A stretch of DNA of 64,000 nt, from the NCBI RefSeq assembly GCF_001425235.1, contig NZ_LMEA01000008.1:620001-684000 (forward strand), given 5' to 3'. Shown here piece after piece: positions 26,055 through 33,855 of this stretch. The notes beneath the pieces are model-generated. The model saw nothing but the letters and a program-made list of their open reading frames with translations, was not told where the DNA came from and did not search any database. Positions within the stretch are counted from its first letter, which is position 1. Each line of letters begins with the position of its first letter. This stretch comes from Devosia sp. Root413D1. Its GTDB lineage: Bacteria; Pseudomonadota; Alphaproteobacteria; Rhizobiales; Devosiaceae. A program made the position numbers and the translations under genes.

Positions 26055-27104
26055 GTGAGTGATGCCGTGACCACAGCCGCCAACGCCAGCTACATGCGCC
26101 AGGAAGTCGAGGAGACCCCGTCGGCGATCGCCCGCCTGCTTTCGGAGGGCAAGGCCGACTTCGCGGCCGCCGGCAAGGCGCTCCGCGCCGCCGACCCCAC
26201 CGCCATCGTCACCATCGCACGCGGCTCCTCCGACCACGCCTCGTCGTTCCTCAAGTACTCCATCGAGCTCCTCGCCGGCGTGCCGGTCGCCTCGGTCGGC
26301 CCCTCGGTCTACTCGATCTATGGCCGCGAGCTGAAGCTCAAGGGCACTGCGGCAATCGCCATCTCGCAGTCAGGCAAAAGCCCCGACATCGTCGGCATGA
26401 CGCAGTCGGCTAAAAAGAACGGCGCGCTGACCTTCGCGCTGACCAACACCCCGGACTCGCCGCTTGCCCAGGCTTCCGACCAGACCATCGCGCTCCGCTC
26501 CGGCGAGGAGAAGTCGGTGGCCGCCACCAAGACCTTCGTCGCCTCGGTCGTCGCCGGCCTCGGCCTCGTCGGAAACTGGTTGGAAGACAAGGCGCTGCTG
26601 GCCGCTCTGGAATCGCTTCCTGAGGTGCTCGAAGAGGCCGTGCACTGCGATTGGTCGCCGCTGCTCGGTGCGCTCGACAAGCACCAGTCGCTCTATGTCC
26701 TCGGTCGTGGCCCGGCGCTCGCCATCGCCAACGAGGCGGCGCTGAAGTTCAAGGAAACCTGCGGTATCCATGCCGAGGCCTACAGCGCTGCCGAGGTCAT
26801 CCACGGCCCGGCCCGCATTGTCGAGCATCACTTCCCGGTGCTGGCACTCGCTGCCCGCGACGCCGCCGAAGCCTCCGTTGCCGAAGTCGCCGAACGGCTG
26901 GCCGGGCAGGGCGCTCGCGTCTTCATCACCTCGGTCAATGCCCAGAGCGCCGAACGCCTGCCGTTCGCCGCCTCCGGCCACGCCATCACCGACGCCCTGG
27001 CGCTGATCGTCAGCTTCTACGGCTTCGTCGAAGCGCTGAGCCGCCGCCGTGGCTTCGATCCGGACCGCCCGCCGCACCTCAAGAAGGTGACGGAGACCAT
27101 ATGA
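26055..27104 (+). CDS. SIS-domain glucosamine-6-phosphate deaminase (NagB-II type)
   Basis: A 349-aa protein with two SIS domains, similar to the isomerase half of GlmS but lacking the glutaminase domain. The first SIS has VTIARGSSDHASSFLKY and AIAISQSGKSPDIVG, the second LYVLGRGPALAIANEAALKFKE and AEAYSAAEVIHGP. The combination with NagA and a GntR regulator is typical of alphaproteobacterial NagB-II, which converts GlcN-6-P to fructose-6-P and ammonia. The start is GTG at 26055, ten bases after the gntR stop. No strong ribosome-binding site, so coupling to gntR is likely. Confidence 0.88.
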   Translation: MSDAVTTAANASYMRQEVEETPSAIARLLSEGKADFAAAGKALRAADPTAIVTIARGSSDHASSFLKYSIELLAGVPVASVGPSVYSIYGRELKLKGTAAIAISQSGKSPDIVGMTQSAKKNGALTFALTNTPDSPLAQASDQTIALRSGEEKSVAATKTFVASVVAGLGLVGNWLEDKALLAALESLPEVLEEAVHCDWSPLLGALDKHQSLYVLGRGPALAIANEAALKFKETCGIHAEAYSAAEVIHGPARIVEHHFPVLALAARDAAEASVAEVAERLAGQGARVFITSVNAQSAERLPFAASGHAITDALALIVSFYGFVEALSRRRGFDPDRPPHLKKVTETI

Positions 27105-27121
27105 CCCGAAGCACCAGTGGG

Positions 27122-27240
27122 GGCTGACCCCCACCCTTGATCCCTCCCCCTCAACAGGGGGAGGGAGACGACGACCTCGGTATTAGTGAGAGCGTCTCCC
27201 TCCCCCTGTTGGGGGGAGGGGACAGGAGTGGGGGTCAGCC
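27122..27240. repeat. Bipartite G/C-rich palindromic repeat, copy E
   Basis: GGCTGACCCCCAC (27122-27134) and GTGGGGGTCAGCC (27228-27240) are perfect 13-bp terminal inverted repeats. Inner hairpins CTCCCCCTCAACAGGGGGAG and CTCCCCCTGTTGGGGGGAG flank about 30 bp of unique DNA. It lies inside the nag operon between nagB and nagA and must be transcribed. Confidence 0.92.
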
Positions 27241-27281
27241 TGCTCCGGCTCTCAAGGCTCGCACCTGCAGGAGCAAAGCAC

Positions 27282-28439
27282 ATGACTACCAAACAAGCCT
27301 TCACCGGAGCCCGCATCTTCGATGGCGCCGAATGGCACGACCACATGGCGCTGGTCGTTGCTGACGGCAAGGTTGAGGGCCTCATCGCCGCGGATTCACC
27401 CACCGATGCCATTCGCGTTCCGGCCGACGGTGCCATGATCGTTCCCGGCTTTCTGGACCTGCAGGTCAACGGCGCCGGCGGCGCGCTGCTCAACGACACG
27501 CCGACGCTCGAGGCCATCCGCACCATCTGCGCGACCCTGACCCAGTTTGGCTGCACCGCCTGCCTGCCGACCCTGATCACCGATACGGTACCCAAGAACG
27601 AGGCCGTCATCGCCGCCGGCGCCACGGCGGTGGAGCAGCACGTCCCCGGCTTCCTCGGTCTCCACCTCGAAGGCCCCCACCTCTCCATCGCCCGCAAGGG
27701 CGCCCACGATCCGGCGCTGATCCGCCCAATGGACGAAGCCGACCTGCAGCGGCTCCTCGCCGCCAAACGCGCACTCCCGACTCTCCTCATTACTGTCGCC
27801 GCCGAAACCGTTGGCCCGGAACAGATTTCCCGCCTCGCCGCGGCAGGCATCATCGTCAGCATCGGCCACTCCGATGCGAGCTACGTCCAGGTTGCAGCTG
27901 CCGCGGCAGCCGGCGCATCGATGGCCACCCACCTGTTCAACGCCCAGAGCCAGATCGGTAATCGCGAGCCGGGCGTCGTCGGTGCCGTGCTCGACCTGCC
28001 GGGCCTCGATGCCGGCCTCATTGCCGACGGCATTCACGTCCATCCGACCTCGATCGGCATCGCACTCCGCGCCAAGCGTGGCCCGGGCCAGGTTTTCCTC
28101 GTCTCCGACGCCATGTCGATCACCGGCACCGACTGGACTGAGTTCGAGCTCACCGGCCGCACCGTCTACAGGAAGGATGGCGCCCTGCGCCTCGCCGACG
28201 GCACCCTCGCCGGCGCCGACCTCGCGATGATCGACGCCATCCGCTACGTCCACCAGACCATCGGCGTGCCGCTCGACGAGGCCCTGCGCATGGCGAGCCT
28301 TTATCCGGCCCGCGCCATCCATGCCGAAGCCGACCGCGGCCACCTCAGCAAAGGCGCCCGCGGCGACTTCGCAGTCCTGAGCGACGACCTGAAGGTGCGC
28401 TCGACTTGGATTGGGGGCGAGAGGGTCTACAGCGCCTGA
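27282..28439 (+). CDS. nagA: N-acetylglucosamine-6-phosphate deacetylase
   Basis: A 385-aa metal-dependent amidohydrolase converting GlcNAc-6-P to GlcN-6-P and acetate. Landmarks: PGFLDLQVNGAGG, then LGLHLEGPHLSI (metal-binding Glu region), ISIGHSDASY-type and MATHLFNAQS histidines, and VFLVSDAMSITG with the catalytic Asp. The start at 27282 has AGGAG nine bases upstream; the frame is open back to 27186 but that part is repeat sequence. It supplies the substrate for the upstream NagB-II. No GlcNAc transporter or kinase is in the window, so uptake must be encoded elsewhere. Confidence 0.92.
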   Translation: MTTKQAFTGARIFDGAEWHDHMALVVADGKVEGLIAADSPTDAIRVPADGAMIVPGFLDLQVNGAGGALLNDTPTLEAIRTICATLTQFGCTACLPTLITDTVPKNEAVIAAGATAVEQHVPGFLGLHLEGPHLSIARKGAHDPALIRPMDEADLQRLLAAKRALPTLLITVAAETVGPEQISRLAAAGIIVSIGHSDASYVQVAAAAAAGASMATHLFNAQSQIGNREPGVVGAVLDLPGLDAGLIADGIHVHPTSIGIALRAKRGPGQVFLVSDAMSITGTDWTEFELTGRTVYRKDGALRLADGTLAGADLAMIDAIRYVHQTIGVPLDEALRMASLYPARAIHAEADRGHLSKGARGDFAVLSDDLKVRSTWIGGERVYSA

Positions 28440-28441
28440 TC

Positions 28442-28471
28442 AAAAACAAACCGGCCGCCCGAGGGGCGGCC
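28442..28471 (-). terminator. Terminator between convergent nagA and outer-membrane-protein genes
   Basis: GGCCGCCC (28453-28460) pairs with GGGCGGCC (28464-28471) around GAG. Read on the minus strand it is followed by a T-rich tail (complement of CAAAAACAAA), giving a good terminator for the outer-membrane-protein gene. On the plus strand the tail is poor. Confidence 0.75.
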
Positions 28472-28493
28472 CGTTCAGCGCTCTCGCATCGAA

Positions 28494-29156
28494 TCAGAAG
28501 CCGAAGTTGAGGCCGGCCTTCAGGGTGTGAAGCTGCATCGACACATCGACGTCGGCATTCACCGGGGCACCGAAGCTGTAGGTCTCGGCTCCGAGGTCGG
28601 TATAGGCGTACTCGCCGAACACCGAGATATTGTCGGCAACGGCGATCTCGACGCCGGCACCGGCCGTCCAGCCGATATGGGTATTGCTGACCTCGACGCC
28701 GGCCGCATCGCCCGTGCCGCCGCCATAGGCGACACCGGCCTTGACGTAGGGAAGCACGCCATCGAGCGCGAGGCCGATGCGAGCAGTGGTAGAACCGAGC
28801 CAGTCAACCGTGTCGTCCGCACCGCCGCCATCTTCATTTGAAGCGATCGCCGAGAGGCTCAGGTCGGTCTGCACGCCGAACACCACCGTGTCCAGCTGCA
28901 CATTATAGCCCAGTTGCACGCCGCCGAAGAAGCCGTCGACCGGCTGCTCTTCGTCGCTGGGATCGATGATGACGCCGTCAAGGAACATGGTGCCGGAACC
29001 GTACCCGATATGTGCGCCGGCATAGAAACCGGACCAATCGACCGCAGAAGTGGCGGCAATGACCGCCGGCTCCTCGATGATCAGATCGGCCGCCTGGGTA
29101 GCGCTGGAGATGGTCGCTGCGGCAACGCCGAGCAACAGAACCTGGGCAATCTTCAT
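28494..29156 (-). CDS. Outer-membrane beta-barrel protein (Omp25/31-like)
   Basis: A 220-aa protein with signal peptide MKIAQVLLLGVAAATISSATQA. The mature N-terminus has VDWSGFYAGAHIGYGSG, the pattern that opens the small eight-stranded barrels of the Omp25/Omp31 group in Hyphomicrobiales. It ends in LHTLKAGLNFGF, with a terminal Phe as required for BAM recognition. Alternating strands such as ISVFGEYAYTDLG support the barrel. I use the ATG at 29156 preceded by GAGGA; a much longer open frame upstream is read-through of non-coding and antisense DNA. Followed by a terminator. Confidence 0.88.
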   Translation of the reverse strand: MKIAQVLLLGVAAATISSATQAADLIIEEPAVIAATSAVDWSGFYAGAHIGYGSGTMFLDGVIIDPSDEEQPVDGFFGGVQLGYNVQLDTVVFGVQTDLSLSAIASNEDGGGADDTVDWLGSTTARIGLALDGVLPYVKAGVAYGGGTGDAAGVEVSNTHIGWTAGAGVEIAVADNISVFGEYAYTDLGAETYSFGAPVNADVDVSMQLHTLKAGLNFGF

Positions 29157-29311
29157 GCTGAAAATCCTCAAAAACATAGGAAATATAGTGGAGTCAGCAT
29201 AAGTTGCGTCGACGCGACGGGTCAAGCGACGAACATACTCGCGCCGTACTTTTGCCACGCTTCGCGGCGCGGGGCAGCGAGCTTTCAGAAGCTCATCACC
29301 GACAGCCGGAA

Positions 29312-30055
29312 TCACCCGCGGCCAATATACGGCATGGTGGTTGCCATGACCGTCATGAACTGCACATTCGCCTCGAGCGGCAGCCCGCTCATATAGAGAA
29401 TCGCATCCACCACGTGCTGCACGTCGAAGGTCGGTTCCGGCTCCATCGTGCCGTTGGCCTGCAGTGACCCGGTGGTCATCCTGGCGGTCATGTCGGTGGC
29501 GGTGTTGCCGATGTCGATCTGCCCGCAGGCAATGCTGAAGGCCCGTCCATCCAGCGAGATCGCCTTGGTCAACCCGGTGATCGCGTGCTTGGTGGCGGTA
29601 TAGGCGGCAGCGCCCGGCCGCGGCACGTAAGCCGAGATCGAGCCATTGTTGATGATCCGGCCACCCTGCGGCGTCTGGTCCCGCATCGCCCGGAATGCCT
29701 CGCGCGCCACATAGAATGCGCCGTTGAGGTTCACATCCACCATGCCCTGCCAGGTCCCGATATCGGTGTCGCCGAAGCTCGCCTGCGGCGCAAACCGGCC
29801 GGCATTGTTGAACACCACGTCCACACGGCCGAGCTTCGCCTTCAGGTCGGTGAAGTAGCGGTGCACGGCTGCGGGGTCGGTGACATCGCAAACCCCACTA
29901 TACTGCGCCGAACTCAGCCGCGCCGTCTCCTTGAGCTCGACCTCGCGTCGCCCCAGAATCGCCACGCGATACCCGGCCTTGCCCAGCCCGATTGCCGTTG
30001 CGCGCCCGATACCCGAGGTCGCGCCGGTCACCACCGCCACCTTGCCGTCTGTCAT
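29312..30055 (-). CDS. SDR-family oxidoreductase
   Basis: A 247-aa classical short-chain dehydrogenase. The cofactor motif is VVTGATSGIGRA near residue 10, then VVFNNAGRF. The catalytic set is Asn (VDVNLNGAF), Ser (NNGSISAY), Tyr and Lys (AAAYTATKHA). ILGRREVELKE after strand two, with Arg-Arg, suggests NADPH preference. The substrate is unknown. It is divergent from the TPR-sulfotransferase gene across 80 bp with no evident functional link. Confidence 0.9.
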   Translation of the reverse strand: MTDGKVAVVTGATSGIGRATAIGLGKAGYRVAILGRREVELKETARLSSAQYSGVCDVTDPAAVHRYFTDLKAKLGRVDVVFNNAGRFAPQASFGDTDIGTWQGMVDVNLNGAFYVAREAFRAMRDQTPQGGRIINNGSISAYVPRPGAAAYTATKHAITGLTKAISLDGRAFSIACGQIDIGNTATDMTARMTTGSLQANGTMEPEPTFDVQHVVDAILYMSGLPLEANVQFMTVMATTMPYIGRG

Positions 30056-30135
30056 TTTCCGCTTTCCCGCCCTTTGTTGCCGTCATATGGACGAGGACTT
30101 GCGGCATAGGCAAGGCAGCCATTAGCAAGAGACGC

Positions 30136-31896
30136 ATGTCCCCTTCCCGTCGAGTTCCCCCCAAGCAACCGCAAGGCCGGACGGTGGAGAGCCTACTGCA
30201 GCGCGGCATCGAGCTTCACCAGGCTGGGCGCGGAACAGAGGCAGCAGGCCTGTACCAGCAGATTCTGCGCCTCGACGGCGGCCACCCTGCAGCCAACCAC
30301 CTGTTCGGGCTCACGCTGATGCAGCAGGGAGAACCGACCGCCGCCATCCGTCACATCGCCGTGGCGCTCAAGACCGAGCCCTCCAACCCGCAATACCTCG
30401 CCAATATGGGGGTGGCGCTGAGCAGCGCCGGTCGCAACGACGAAGCGGTGGAAGTGCTGCAACGCGCCGTGGCCATTCAGCCGGCATCGGCGGAAACCTA
30501 TTCGAATCTCGGCATGGCCAACCGCTCACTGGGGCGGTTCAACGAGGCCGCCGATGCCTATCGGCATGCTGCCGAGATTAGGCCGGCCGAGCCTGCCTTC
30601 CACTTCAGGCTGGCCAGCATGCTCCGTCAGGCCGGGGATCATTTCGCGGCGGAAGCATCCTATCGCAAGGCGATCGAGCTGCGGCCCAGCTATGCCGAGG
30701 CCTATGATCGGCTCGCCTTCATGCTGATCGATCAAGGACGCGCGGCGGAGGCGCTGGAGCTGCTCGACAGGGGACTGGCTGTCCTTCCCGAAGAGGCCAC
30801 CCTTCACATGCAACGCGCGCGCTCACTCTATGCGGGTGGCGCGATAAACGAGGCGATCGCCGGGTTCGACCGCGCCCTCACCCTGCGGCCGACTTATGGC
30901 GAGGCACACCTGCAGCGCGCCACCTCGGTGCGCCACCGGGCGGGCGATCGCGCAGTCGCGGCAATGGAGGGCGTGTTCCGGTCAGAGCATGTCGATACCG
31001 TCGACCGGATCTTTGCCGGCTTTGCCTTGGGCAAGGCTCTGGCCGACATTGGAGATCATTCCGGATCCATCGCCGCATTCATCGACGCGAACCGCATGCA
31101 GCGGCAACGCGTCACCTTCTCGCTGAACCGCGAGGCCGACCTCCTGAAGTCGGAGCTGGAGCGCTTTCGTGATGCTGATGAGATGCTGCTGAGCGGCGCC
31201 TCGTCAGCGGCGAACCCGGTCTTCATCGTTGGCCTGCCGCGGTCAGGCAAAAGCACGCTGGAACTGATCCTCGCCTCACATCCGGCTTTCGCGGGCGCTG
31301 GAGAGCTGCCGACCATGGGCAGGCTGGTGCGGGAACTGCTTCTGGAAACCGGCGGGCTCCCATTGTCGGCGATACCGGCCAATCGTTTCGCTGCGCTTGG
31401 ACGCGCCTACATGGAAGAAGCTCAGCGGCTGATTCCCGACGGCAAGCGCGTCATCGACACCATGCCATCGAACTATCACTACCTGGGCTTCATCCGCCTC
31501 GCCCTGCCCAATGCCCGGATCATTCACTGCGTGCGGCCGCCCGCCGAGCATCGCGTCGCCATATTCGAGAAGTTCCTCACCGGCGCCGGGTTCGAGTACT
31601 CGAACGAGCTGGGCGAGCTGCGCGGCTACCATTCGGCGTATTCGCAGCTGATGAGCGATTGGCACACGCGCTTCCCGGGGTTTATTCGCGACCTCGACGT
31701 CGGTGCCCTGATGTCCGATCGGCGGGCCCCGATGGCGAGCTTGCTGCAGTTCCTGGGGGCCGATTGGGATGAGGCGTGCGTTGCGCCGGCCCAATCGGAG
31801 CCGCAGCAGGGGGACAGGTCGAGCGCCGAGCGCGCCGCCAATCACTCGGCCCACATGGCTGCATGGCGGCAGCTTCACCCGGAACTCTGGACCTGA
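30136..31896 (+). CDS. TPR-repeat protein with C-terminal sulfotransferase domain
   Basis: A 586-aa two-part protein. Residues about 15-290 form seven or so TPR units (for example AETYSNLGMANRSLGRFNEA and AEAYDRLAFMLIDQGRAAEA). Residues about 360-560 are a sulfotransferase fold, with the PAPS 5'-phosphate loop PVFIVGLPRSGKSTLE and the 3'-phosphate region NARIIHCVRPPAE. TPR-sulfotransferase fusions are common in alphaproteobacteria, with mostly unknown acceptors. I use ATG 30136 (AGAG upstream); the frame continues to 29992 but that would overlap the divergent SDR gene. No PAPS-synthesis genes lie nearby. Confidence 0.87.
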   Translation: MSPSRRVPPKQPQGRTVESLLQRGIELHQAGRGTEAAGLYQQILRLDGGHPAANHLFGLTLMQQGEPTAAIRHIAVALKTEPSNPQYLANMGVALSSAGRNDEAVEVLQRAVAIQPASAETYSNLGMANRSLGRFNEAADAYRHAAEIRPAEPAFHFRLASMLRQAGDHFAAEASYRKAIELRPSYAEAYDRLAFMLIDQGRAAEALELLDRGLAVLPEEATLHMQRARSLYAGGAINEAIAGFDRALTLRPTYGEAHLQRATSVRHRAGDRAVAAMEGVFRSEHVDTVDRIFAGFALGKALADIGDHSGSIAAFIDANRMQRQRVTFSLNREADLLKSELERFRDADEMLLSGASSAANPVFIVGLPRSGKSTLELILASHPAFAGAGELPTMGRLVRELLLETGGLPLSAIPANRFAALGRAYMEEAQRLIPDGKRVIDTMPSNYHYLGFIRLALPNARIIHCVRPPAEHRVAIFEKFLTGAGFEYSNELGELRGYHSAYSQLMSDWHTRFPGFIRDLDVGALMSDRRAPMASLLQFLGADWDEACVAPAQSEPQQGDRSSAERAANHSAHMAAWRQLHPELWT

Positions 31897-32200
31897 GTCC
31901 GGCGGCGCGGATGCCCCGGCTGGGATCGATTCCGGCCGGCGCGGTCGCAAGTATTAACGGCCCGTTTCCAAACCTGTGCCGAATTTGCAACAGCCGGTCT
32001 GCAACCACCTTGGCGCTGCCGCAATTCAGCCATTCTACGATTGCGCCTCCCGAACTCCTGCGTAGAGTGGGTCTTGCGAATCCATGCATGGGATCGTTTG
32101 TCGGTCGCAAACGCGACGGCAACACACACAAAAGTGTGGTCGCGTTTCGACAAGCCGCCGGGCAACTGGCAAAACGAATGACTGACTTTGGAGGTCAATA
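31897..32200. promoter_or_regulatory. Leader region of the porin gene
   Basis: A 304-bp gene-free stretch. It contains CCATGCATGG (32082-32091), a 10-bp palindrome, and a strong stem-loop: AAACGCGAC (32109-32117) with GTCGCGTTT (32139-32147), plus an inner CACAC/GTGTG pairing. The stem-loop lies about 55 bp before the porin ATG and may be part of a structured 5' leader. TTGGAGGTCAATA provides the ribosome-binding site. Confidence 0.5.
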
Positions 32201-33631
32201 ATGAAAATCAGGAGCCTTCTTCTGGGTTCTGTGGCGGCAGCGGGTCTCTCGACCGGCGGCGCTTTCGCGGCCGATCTCGGCGTTCTGACGTCGCTTGACG
32301 TTTGCGACGCTCTGGGCCTGTCGGGTCTGACGATCTCGTCCGACACCAACTGCCTGCAGATCACCGGCGAAGTGAAGTACAAGTTCACCTGGGGCGATTT
32401 CACCAACGAGTCGTTCGGCGTTGCGACCCCGGCTGACGGTGGCGTCCAGTGGATCGGTGGCGGCCATGGCGCTCTGCCGGGCACCGACGACAACCTGGAC
32501 TGGCGTTCGCGTTTCGACGCTTGGATCAAGTTCGTTGCGACTGCCGACTCCGATTTCGGCCCGGCCAAGGCTGTTCTGAAGCTGAAGCAGGTGACTGACG
32601 CTCGTGTTGATAACGAGGGTGTCCGTTACTACGGTGGCTCCACCACCGGCGATGAGGGCACGATTGCCGGCCTTCCGGTCAATGGTCCTGGCTCGGTCGT
32701 CCTCGACGAAGCTTACGTCTCGATCGGCGACTCGACCGTGATCATGGCGGGCAAGAAGGGCTCGATCATGAACAAGGGCGACGACGAACCCCTGACGTGG
32801 CTTGACCTCTTCAACTCGGAAGACGTTGATCGCGGTGTTAGCTGGGGCCCGCTTGCGGGTACCGATGGCCTCGACGACGGCGGCATGGTCATCCAGGTCA
32901 CCTCTGATCTGGGCAATGGTTTTACGATCAGCGCCGGCCTTGAGAAGCTTGACAATCAGCAGGCTAACCTGCTCGTCCCCGCTTCTAGTCTCCATGGTGC
33001 CGGTACTGCCGTCGGCGTGATTGCTTACGCTGGTGAAGGCATTTCGGCTCACATCACCGGCGCTGCCGCTGGCGTGCTCGATGGTGAAGTCGAAGCTTGG
33101 GGCGTGCATGCTGGCTTTGCCGGCACGTTCGACAACTTCAAGGTCGTGTTGGCGGGTGCATTCGGTCACTCCGAAGACCAGATCTTGATCGGGACCGATC
33201 ACGACTACTGGAACGTCCTTGCTTCGGCCTCGGCCACCTTCGACATGTTCACCATCGCTGGTGCGGTCGAGGCTGTTGACGACGGTACCGACACCGATCT
33301 CGGTGCTGGTGCTTCCGTTAGCTTCGCGGTCACCGAAGGCGTGACCGTCAATGTTGGCGGCCGTTGGTACCAGCAGAACATCGCCGGCCTCGGCGATGCA
33401 TGGCAGGTTGCGGCGGGCGTTTCGGCTGCCGTCACCGAGTCGATCACCGTCACCGGCGAACTCGGCTACGTCGACAACGGCTCCGACGACCTGATCTACG
33501 GTTCGGCCAAGCTGGCTTGGGCTCCGGGCGGTGGTTACACCTCCTCGATCAAGGGCACGGTTACCTCCGAGACCAACAGCGCGGACGTTGGCTACAAGCT
33601 CGAGACCGAGTTCAAGAAGACCTTCGAGTAA
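32201..33631 (+). CDS. Alphaproteobacterial porin (Porin_2 family)
   Basis: A 476-aa outer-membrane porin. The signal peptide is MKIRSLLLGSVAAAGLSTGGAFA. The mature N-terminus ADLGVLTSLDVCDALGLSG leads into CLQITGEVKYKFTWG, the Porin_2 start with its paired cysteines. Successive amphipathic strands follow, and the protein ends ETEFKKTFE, lacking a clear C-terminal aromatic at the last position (Phe is penultimate). Codons visibly favour GCT, GGT and GTT compared with the GC-ending choices of neighbours, consistent with very high expression. Strong ribosome-binding site and a terminator just downstream: a monocistronic major porin. The first of the envelope genes. Confidence 0.9.
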   Translation: MKIRSLLLGSVAAAGLSTGGAFAADLGVLTSLDVCDALGLSGLTISSDTNCLQITGEVKYKFTWGDFTNESFGVATPADGGVQWIGGGHGALPGTDDNLDWRSRFDAWIKFVATADSDFGPAKAVLKLKQVTDARVDNEGVRYYGGSTTGDEGTIAGLPVNGPGSVVLDEAYVSIGDSTVIMAGKKGSIMNKGDDEPLTWLDLFNSEDVDRGVSWGPLAGTDGLDDGGMVIQVTSDLGNGFTISAGLEKLDNQQANLLVPASSLHGAGTAVGVIAYAGEGISAHITGAAAGVLDGEVEAWGVHAGFAGTFDNFKVVLAGAFGHSEDQILIGTDHDYWNVLASASATFDMFTIAGAVEAVDDGTDTDLGAGASVSFAVTEGVTVNVGGRWYQQNIAGLGDAWQVAAGVSAAVTESITVTGELGYVDNGSDDLIYGSAKLAWAPGGGYTSSIKGTVTSETNSADVGYKLETEFKKTFE

Positions 33632-33654
33632 GCCTTACGGCCCAATCGGATTGG

Positions 33655-33689
33655 AAAGGCCCGGCGTCAGCCGGGCCTTTCTGTTTATG
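33655..33689 (+). terminator. Rho-independent terminator of the porin gene
   Basis: AAAGGCCCGGC (33655-33665) pairs perfectly with GCCGGGCCTTT (33670-33680) around GTCA, followed by CTGTTTAT. An 11-bp stem with flanking A/T tracts. Confidence 0.9.
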
Positions 33690-33855
33690 CGGGCTGTTCA
33701 CAGAGTTGTCAGGCTTCGTTCATTTGGCCGCATTTATCGGTTCATGCTGACATTCTGAAATTGTCAGTGGCGTTGACGCACTTCTCCGATTCAGTGTTTG
33801 GCGCTATGGCTCGTCGTCGGCATGGCGTCGGCAGAGTTCTTGTTTCGGGGGCGGC

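Noticed and set aside
28494-29891. A long minus-strand frame extending the outer-membrane protein upstream by more than 240 codons
   Set aside because: The upstream part is the shifted frame of the SDR gene; a signal peptide and GAGGA site define a start at 29156.
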